Origin: Candidatus Pacearchaeota archaeon RBG_13_36_9 | Lineage (GTDB): Archaea; Nanobdellota; Nanobdellia; Pacearchaeales; GW2011-AR1 | Assembly: GCA_001786395.1 (NCBI GenBank) | Contig: MFWN01000035.1 | Coordinates: 5,283 to 14,985 of the forward strand | Direction: 5' to 3' | Length of the DNA stretch: 9,703 nt | Shown: positions 5,151-9,703 of the stretch, piece by piece | Layout: each line of letters starts with the position of its first letter | Numbering within the stretch: the stretch's first letter is position 1 | Notes under the pieces: model-generated | Seen by the model: only the letters and a program-made list of their open reading frames with translations | Databases searched by the model: none | Told to the model about the DNA's origin: nothing | Translations under genes and position numbers: made by a program

Positions 5151-5244
5151 GTCACCTCTTTTCCCCTAGAAGGGGCAGACTAAGGCGCTCTTCTCAAGCT
5201 CTAGAAAGCCTCTTTAAAGGCTTAAAAATCCTTCTTTATTTTTT
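5151..5244 (+). ncRNA. Candidate small RNA, copy B (anti-SD-like 5' end)
   Basis: It begins GUCACCUCUUUU and ends in a T-rich tract (5239-5244). Copy A at 3351 aligns along the whole head. Stem CCUCUU/AAGGGG (5155-5160 with 5170-5175) replaces an A-U pair of copy A by G-U, so pairing is kept despite change; an alternative CCCCU/AGGGG hairpin (5163-5167 with 5171-5175) competes. The 3' hairpin AAGCCU/AGGCUU (5206-5211 with 5218-5223) is perfect here and only wobble-paired in copy A. The tail is a diverged form of the dispersed repeat. No coding potential is evident. It lies in the 563-base gene-free stretch 4826-5388. Confidence 0.42.
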
Positions 5245-5283
5245 GTAAATCTCTGTAATTTTATCTTCAGAATTATCCCATCG

Positions 5284-5322
5284 TAAACTTATTTAAACAA
5301 ACCCGGTTCTATAAGTTTATAG
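5284..5322 (+). promoter_or_regulatory. Promoter of the RelE-type gene with nested palindromes
   Basis: TTATTTAAAC (5289-5298) is a box A candidate. It is overlapped by TAAACTTAT (5284-5292), whose perfect mirror ATAAGTTTA lies at 5311-5319, near the expected start. Between them sits the small palindrome AACCCGGTT (5300-5308), and CTATAA-GT-TTATAG spans 5309-5322. These look like operator sites for a dimeric repressor. The leader to the ATG at 5389 would be about 70 bases. It holds no antitoxin ORF, only a purine-rich stretch with AAAAGGAGAAG. Confidence 0.45.
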
Positions 5323-5388
5323 TTTGCACCTAAAAGGAGAAGAACAGAAAAGGGGGTTACTTGGGACATCTTTTTCTGAGTATTCAAT

Positions 5389-5694
5389 ATGATAACCTAT
5401 AAAGTAGAAACATCACCGGAGTTTCAGAAGCAGTTTTATAAATTAGATAGGGTTTTACAAGAACGAGTAAGGAAAATTCTGGACAGCCTGCCGTTTCGTA
5501 ATTGGAAGCAGGATGCTTTAGCAGGCGACTTAAAAGGATTCTATTCTCATCACTTTGAAGATAACCACTATAGAATAATTTACACAGTCCAGGACTATAT
5601 ATTAAAAATTCTTGCTATCTGGGTAGGGAAGAGGAAAGAGAATTTTTATAAAGATTTGAGAAACTATCTAAAAAGAACTAAACAGTTAAAATAA
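5389..5694 (+). CDS. RelE/ParE-superfamily toxin
   Basis: This 101-residue protein has the RelE fold signature: an N-terminal strand and basic helices (TSPEFQKQFYKLDRVLQERVRKIL), then L48-K-G and HYRIIYTV with R62. It ends with the strand AIWVGKRKENFYKDL, with R82 and Y87. R62, R82 and Y87 occupy the places of RelE residues that act on ribosome-bound mRNA. It could therefore be an mRNA interferase, but ParE-like action on gyrase cannot be excluded by eye. No antitoxin gene precedes it. A 53-codon frame on the opposite strand, ending 6 bases beyond this stop, looks like an antitoxin. ATG 5389 is the only start, since an in-frame TGA lies just upstream. Confidence 0.85.
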   Translation: MITYKVETSPEFQKQFYKLDRVLQERVRKILDSLPFRNWKQDALAGDLKGFYSHHFEDNHYRIIYTVQDYILKILAIWVGKRKENFYKDLRNYLKRTKQLK

Positions 5695-5696
5695 GA

Positions 5697-5713
5697 TTTT
5701 TTATAAATTTTTT
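5697..5713 (+). terminator. T-rich terminator after the RelE-type gene
   Basis: Two runs of six T (5697-5702 and 5708-5713) follow the stop at once, the usual archaeal termination signal. They lie inside the end of the convergent small gene. Confidence 0.45.
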
Positions 5714-5862
5714 AAAGGGATTCCTTGACCGTTAGCAATTTGTTGTAAAGATTTTTGAATTGACTTCAAAGTATTTTTATCTCCGAGAATCTCACAGGTT
5801 TCTTTCCATTTCTCTATCTCTAACTTTAATTTCTTTTCTTTTGAGGAACTTAGGCTTTTCAT
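5701..5862 (-). CDS. Small protein, putative antitoxin of the RelE-type toxin
   Basis: An uninterrupted frame of 53 codons runs from ATG 5862 to TAA 5701. The product starts MKSLSSSKEKKLKLEIEKW and continues with a helix. It ends in CEILGDKNTLKSIQKS followed by LQQIANGQGIPLKNL. The pattern 'iL.D...l..I..sl..i..G...pL..l' is common in the C-terminal half of RelB/Phd-type antitoxins that wrap RelE/Doc toxins. It lacks an obvious DNA-binding domain. GTTTATAAAC at 5899-5908 is a fitting box A, and AGGA stands about 10 bases before the ATG. It is convergent with the toxin gene instead of preceding it. Alternatives are an unrelated small protein or a chance ORF. Confidence 0.6.
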   Translation of the reverse strand: MKSLSSSKEKKLKLEIEKWKETCEILGDKNTLKSIQKSLQQIANGQGIPLKNL

Positions 5863-5898
5863 TTTTTATATTCCTAGATAATAAAATAAAATAATAAA

Positions 5899-5908
5899 GT
5901 TTATAAAC
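5899..5908 (-). promoter_or_regulatory. Box A of the 53-codon gene
   Basis: GTTTATAAAC is a perfect palindrome. Read on the minus strand it predicts a transcript start near 5877, about 15 bases before the ATG, with AGGA in between. On the plus strand it has no gene at the right distance. Confidence 0.45.
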
Positions 5909-5921
5909 ATTGCGATTAATT

Positions 5922-8900
5922 TTAGGTTGAAATTTTTCTTGCCTTAATTTTACGAACATACTCTGGAACAAGTTTTATGCCTAGCAGGATTACAGCAATT
6001 CCAAGGATGCTATAAAAAATGTATATTGAGTTATTCCTTATGCCTCCAAAAAGTCTTGTAAACGCTCCAGTAAATCTGTTAAAACCCGGTTCTTTAATAT
6101 TTTCAATAGGTTCATTGTTTTCGGTAACATTTTCTTCGGTAGATGTTATGTTTTCTCCTGGCTCCTCTAGGATCTCAGTTATTTTTGTTTTATTCTCTGT
6201 AATATTCTTCTTTAACGATGCTGAAATGTAACCGCCACCACCCCCACCACCTCCACCATCGCCACCTTTGGGAGCAGGGCAAACTCCACAGTCTTTTGAA
6301 CAAGTGCTGCAGGTTTCTCCGCCATTACAAACAGCATCCCCACAATAAGTTAACTGTTCCTTAATTCCTGAGTGTGAGAGTCCTGAAATCTTGTATCTTG
6401 TTCCATTTTCTATTAATTTACAGGCATAACTGCTGGATGTTCCTGGGCAGGAAATCCATGTTTCATTTTCTCCTGTGCAAGTTTCAGATACCTCACTAAT
6501 CAAGGTTATTTCTTGGTCTTTTATGCAAATTCCTGTTCCATTAAGGACTCTAGCAAGATAAGCTGTTTTAGTGTTATTTTGAGAAGTTAAATCTATTCCC
6601 TGAACAATCATGTAAGACTTATCAGACTCATTTGAATTTAAGGTTATATTTAGCATTTGTAAGTTCAATTTATTTTTACCCCCATAAGCCCAGCCACCGC
6701 CGGCTCCGGGGCTCGTAGGGATAGCGTTTGGTGCTTCATTAGTAGAAGATAAACTTAAGTTGCTAGAATTAAGAGTATAAGTAAATGTGAAATTGAACTC
6801 TAAAATAGTCTTATTATTCAAATTCAGTTTTATAGGTTTTGTTCCAATAAACCTTTCAGACATGTTTGATGAATTGTTGATAAATAATTCAAAACCATCC
6901 ACCAATGAATTTCCGATTAATCCATTGTCATCAAAATCGCAGGAGTAATAAGACATTTCTTTTTCAATAGGCTTTTCATAGTTTCCTATGCAGTTATTTG
7001 AGTCTATCCAGTCTTTGAATCTTAAGTCTCCATCCTGGCATTCGCTCCAATTTTCTTCTAATGTCCAATTAGGTGTACAATCATAAATTTCTAAGCTAGA
7101 TGTAGGGCCAATTGTTATCTTATTTGCTATGTCTTCTATAGTGAACCAATAAGTAATATTATATCCCTCTTTACCACTCAGATTAACTTCAAAAGAGCAA
7201 TTTTTATCTACACCTGATTCGCATGGAGAATATACTGTTTCCCAATAATCTTCTCCTTCCTGTAGAAAACAATCTTTATACTCCATCATCCCTTTATATC
7301 TCCATAAGAAATGTGCAAGGTTCAGATTAGTCCAAAAGGCAATGTCATTACTCTGCTTTGCTTTTTTTGCAGTGCTACAAAAATCTAATATCTCTGGGGC
7401 ATATTTGGAATGCAAAATTATTTCTATATCAGGGTTTACTGATTCTCTTTTTTCTATATTTCCTTTAGTAATAGTATAATTCCTATCCCAATGTCGCTCT
7501 CCAGAATCGAAGTTATAAAATTTTAAAGATACTTCTGAATCTTTAGGAAGTTCTTTTACTATCGGTAGCTCTTTTGCGTATTCTGGAAAATTATCTAAGG
7601 TTATATTAGCTTGATTATTGGCTGCGAGAATGCCCTCAGGATAATTAAAAGAAGAATTTTCATTATGAAATAGAAAACTTAATCCAACATGCTTAATATT
7701 CTCTTCAGTATAACTAACAGTAAAATTAGCGAAAAGAGGCGCAACTCTTGTTATATTTGCAGGCCATTGATTATGGATTATAGGTGCTTTTGTATCAGTA
7801 AAAAAGTTTGTCCAATTATCTAAGGTGTTATTAGCGTAATCCTTAAGGGAGAAATTGATAAAGTGCTCCCCTTCAGCTAGATTAGTAAAAACTGAAAAGA
7901 GAGTATTACATTGGGAGCAACTATTTGAAAGATTATTATCAAGATAAATGATTATTTCATTAGCAATTTTATTTAAACTAAGGTTTACCGTAGATTTATT
8001 ATCCAATAATATGCTACCTTTCTGATGCCAGGAAATATCTACTGCTGGTTTTAGTGTGTACTGACTCGCACAACTAGCGCTAAAGGTACAATTGCCTGCA
8101 TAATCTGCATTGCCATTTCCGTCACAATATGCTTGACAGGAATATTCTCCTCCAATTCCGTAATTATTGTCTCCTGATCCAGAAGAACATTGGGTATTGG
8201 AACTGTAGATTGTTGAAGAGTTGTAATTTGAACAACTAGAATCTCCATTATTAGCATATTTGCATATTCCGCATGTATCTACTATTTTATCAATATAGGC
8301 TTCTGTAGAACTTGACCCGGTGCAAGAGTAATTTCGGTACTTAACGTAATTTGTTTCGTTAGGACCTTTTATCCCGGAAACAATATATCCATCAGATAAA
8401 ATCTTAGGTTCTTTATTTTTGTCAAAAGTAATCTTTAAATTAGTATCGCAACAATTTCCGGAAGTACAACCTACGAGACTGTGAGTTTCAATCCAAAATA
8501 GCCTATAAAGTCCAGAAACCGCTTTCATTGAATGAGGGATATTCGCTTCAGAAATTTTTTTAAGGTCATTTCCCCAATCTCCATTATCATCATCCTTCAA
8601 ATCGTTTTGAGAATTAATCATCAAAGATGATGAATATTCTGAATCTGACTCCCATAAATAATCATAGTTTGAACAACTAGGTCCAAAACAATACAAAGTA
8701 CCAGATTGGCTACTTAATATATTATTTCCGTTTTCATCGTCGCTTGCGTAATGTTGTGTTTTTTGAGCTGTAAACCAGAATAGTTTGAATAAGTTACTAG
8801 GGTTAGATTTTACCTCTGAATTCCAATAAGGAAGATTTTCATATTGGTAAAATTCATTTTCGTAATTTCCCCCCACAAAATGTTCATAATTCGATTCAGA

Positions 8901-9593
8901 TTCTCCCCAATAGTTCTTGTTATTGTTTAAATTAGCCATTGTATCTTCGAAAGATTCATCTCCCCCATAAACCAAAGCATGCAAATCGTTATGTACATGG
9001 GCTGGAACAGTCATGTCTACAAGAAGATGAGAAACCCTCCCCAAATAATAATAAGATTTGTCTTTATTTGAAGGGTAATTGGGGATTACATAGTTATCCC
9101 ATAAATATTGGGCTCTGTTATAAGCACTACCTCTTATCTCCCAAGATTCTGTTAGTGGATTTGGAGCTCCACTAATACAACTTGAATAAGAAGGTGAATA
9201 AACTCCCAAATTATAATCGCCATCTTGGGAAATATCTGGATCCCAAAAATGTTCATGATAACTACATTTGTAATACCCAAGACATTCGCAATCTTCTTTA
9301 TCCTCCTCTCCTGCACCAATTAATATACCTTCATTTAAAGAGTACCCATCAGAATCTAAGAAGTCATTATAACTATTTTTATTAATATTATTTTGTAATT
9401 CTAATGTGGACCAGATTTTTTCAGCTTGTAAAGAAACCCATTGATGTACTGGAGCAGTAGTCTCATCAACCTTGTGCATAGCACTTATTTCTCCAGAACT
9501 ATTAATCTCTGTGTCCTCTCCTAAAACATAATTTAAACTAAGGACTAAGAGAAATAGTAAGAAAAAAGTTGTATTCAATATTTTTTTACTCAT
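5922..9593 (-). CDS. Membrane-anchored surface protein with N-terminal zinc-dependent phospholipase C-like domain
   Basis: This 1223-residue protein has a signal peptide (1-25, cut near VLG-ED). Residues 40-370 resemble zinc-dependent phospholipase C: VHQW (H50), an acidic stretch 96-101, HFWDPD (H115), SHLLVDMTVPAHVH (H189, D193, H199), and NYEHFV (E237). The ligand usually four residues before that Glu is His; here it is E233. A Cys-rich part follows (376-510), then Ig-like strand-rich segments (about 515-830). Next come a TSP1-like Cys module (839-885) and DFDDNGLIG (886-894, possible Ca site). A domain ending GLSHSG (1071-1076) precedes CGDAVCNGGETC (1084-1095). After a Gly-rich linker (1109-1121) come an Asn/Glu stalk, a helix (about 1189-1209) and a basic tail. 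Many N-x-S/T sequons point to glycosylation outside the cell. Lipid cleavage is plausible but unproven; an inactive adhesin is possible. Confidence 0.8.
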   Translation of the reverse strand: MSKKILNTTFFLLFLLVLSLNYVLGEDTEINSSGEISAMHKVDETTAPVHQWVSLQAEKIWSTLELQNNINKNSYNDFLDSDGYSLNEGILIGAGEEDKEDCECLGYYKCSYHEHFWDPDISQDGDYNLGVYSPSYSSCISGAPNPLTESWEIRGSAYNRAQYLWDNYVIPNYPSNKDKSYYYLGRVSHLLVDMTVPAHVHNDLHALVYGGDESFEDTMANLNNNKNYWGESESNYEHFVGGNYENEFYQYENLPYWNSEVKSNPSNLFKLFWFTAQKTQHYASDDENGNNILSSQSGTLYCFGPSCSNYDYLWESDSEYSSSLMINSQNDLKDDDNGDWGNDLKKISEANIPHSMKAVSGLYRLFWIETHSLVGCTSGNCCDTNLKITFDKNKEPKILSDGYIVSGIKGPNETNYVKYRNYSCTGSSSTEAYIDKIVDTCGICKYANNGDSSCSNYNSSTIYSSNTQCSSGSGDNNYGIGGEYSCQAYCDGNGNADYAGNCTFSASCASQYTLKPAVDISWHQKGSILLDNKSTVNLSLNKIANEIIIYLDNNLSNSCSQCNTLFSVFTNLAEGEHFINFSLKDYANNTLDNWTNFFTDTKAPIIHNQWPANITRVAPLFANFTVSYTEENIKHVGLSFLFHNENSSFNYPEGILAANNQANITLDNFPEYAKELPIVKELPKDSEVSLKFYNFDSGERHWDRNYTITKGNIEKRESVNPDIEIILHSKYAPEILDFCSTAKKAKQSNDIAFWTNLNLAHFLWRYKGMMEYKDCFLQEGEDYWETVYSPCESGVDKNCSFEVNLSGKEGYNITYWFTIEDIANKITIGPTSSLEIYDCTPNWTLEENWSECQDGDLRFKDWIDSNNCIGNYEKPIEKEMSYYSCDFDDNGLIGNSLVDGFELFINNSSNMSERFIGTKPIKLNLNNKTILEFNFTFTYTLNSSNLSLSSTNEAPNAIPTSPGAGGGWAYGGKNKLNLQMLNITLNSNESDKSYMIVQGIDLTSQNNTKTAYLARVLNGTGICIKDQEITLISEVSETCTGENETWISCPGTSSSYACKLIENGTRYKISGLSHSGIKEQLTYCGDAVCNGGETCSTCSKDCGVCPAPKGGDGGGGGGGGGYISASLKKNITENKTKITEILEEPGENITSTEENVTENNEPIENIKEPGFNRFTGAFTRLFGGIRNNSIYIFYSILGIAVILLGIKLVPEYVRKIKARKIST

Positions 9594-9600
9594 CTTTTTC

Positions 9601-9646
9601 CCCTCCAGATTAAATAAAAGAGAATTAAAAATAGGGCTATATAAAA
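9601..9646 (-). promoter_or_regulatory. Box A and Shine-Dalgarno of the surface-protein gene
   Basis: TTTTATATA (minus strand, 9638-9646) predicts a start near 9616 and a leader of about 22 bases. GGAGGG (9601-9606) lies 7 bases before the ATG at 9593 and is a strong Shine-Dalgarno sequence. The 57 bases beyond, to the right edge, show no gene. Confidence 0.65.
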
Positions 9647-9703
9647 TGCAAAATGAATAGAAACTAAGCTAATATTTGAACTTTTTATTCTGAAAGGGTC
9701 GTA

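Noticed and set aside
6019..9385. Plus-strand and alternative-frame ORFs within the large surface-protein gene
   Set aside because: All overlap a continuous 1223-codon frame with signal peptide, domains and anchor, and none shows a recognisable motif.

Overview
This AT-rich window looks archaeal. Several genes carry a TTTAAATA-like box A about 26 bases from the start codon with almost no 5' leader. The proteins also fit: a TATA-driven VapBC/RelE-type toxin-antitoxin cluster and a very large, heavily N-glycosylatable surface protein with a C-terminal membrane anchor. Gene content and compact layout suggest a DPANN-type lineage (Woesearchaeota/Pacearchaeota-like), but that placement is inference.

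Region 1 (1-1830, minus strand) is a compact operon read leftwards. Two tandem paralogous calcineurin-like metallophosphoesterases are joined by an ATGA overlap. The N-terminus of an MFS-like membrane protein follows after one base and runs off the left edge. Region 2 (1831-3217) starts with a divergent promoter area. It is followed by a Tat-exported lipoprotein of 415 residues whose sequence landmarks match bacterial secretins (N-type domain plus beta-domain core). This is the most unexpected gene here, because secretins normally sit in an outer membrane.

Region 3 (3218-5870) is an accessory island. It holds a PIN toxin tail-to-tail with a ribbon-helix-helix protein, an AbrB/VapC operon, and a RelE-type toxin tail-to-tail with a 53-residue putative antitoxin. 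Threaded between them are two related candidate small RNAs at 3351 and 5151. Each begins with a sequence like the 3' end of 16S rRNA (UCACCUCUUUU). There are also three copies of a 35-38 base repeat, several operator-like repeats at promoters, and a chain of perfect hairpins at 4869-5026.

Region 4 (5922-9593, minus strand) is one 1223-residue secreted, membrane-anchored protein. It has an N-terminal zinc-dependent phospholipase C-like domain followed by Ig-like, Cys-rich and Gly-rich stalk segments. Its strong Shine-Dalgarno leader contrasts with the leaderless genes of the toxin-antitoxin island. The right edge (9647-9703) shows no gene. No tRNA, rRNA, CRISPR array or transposase was seen.
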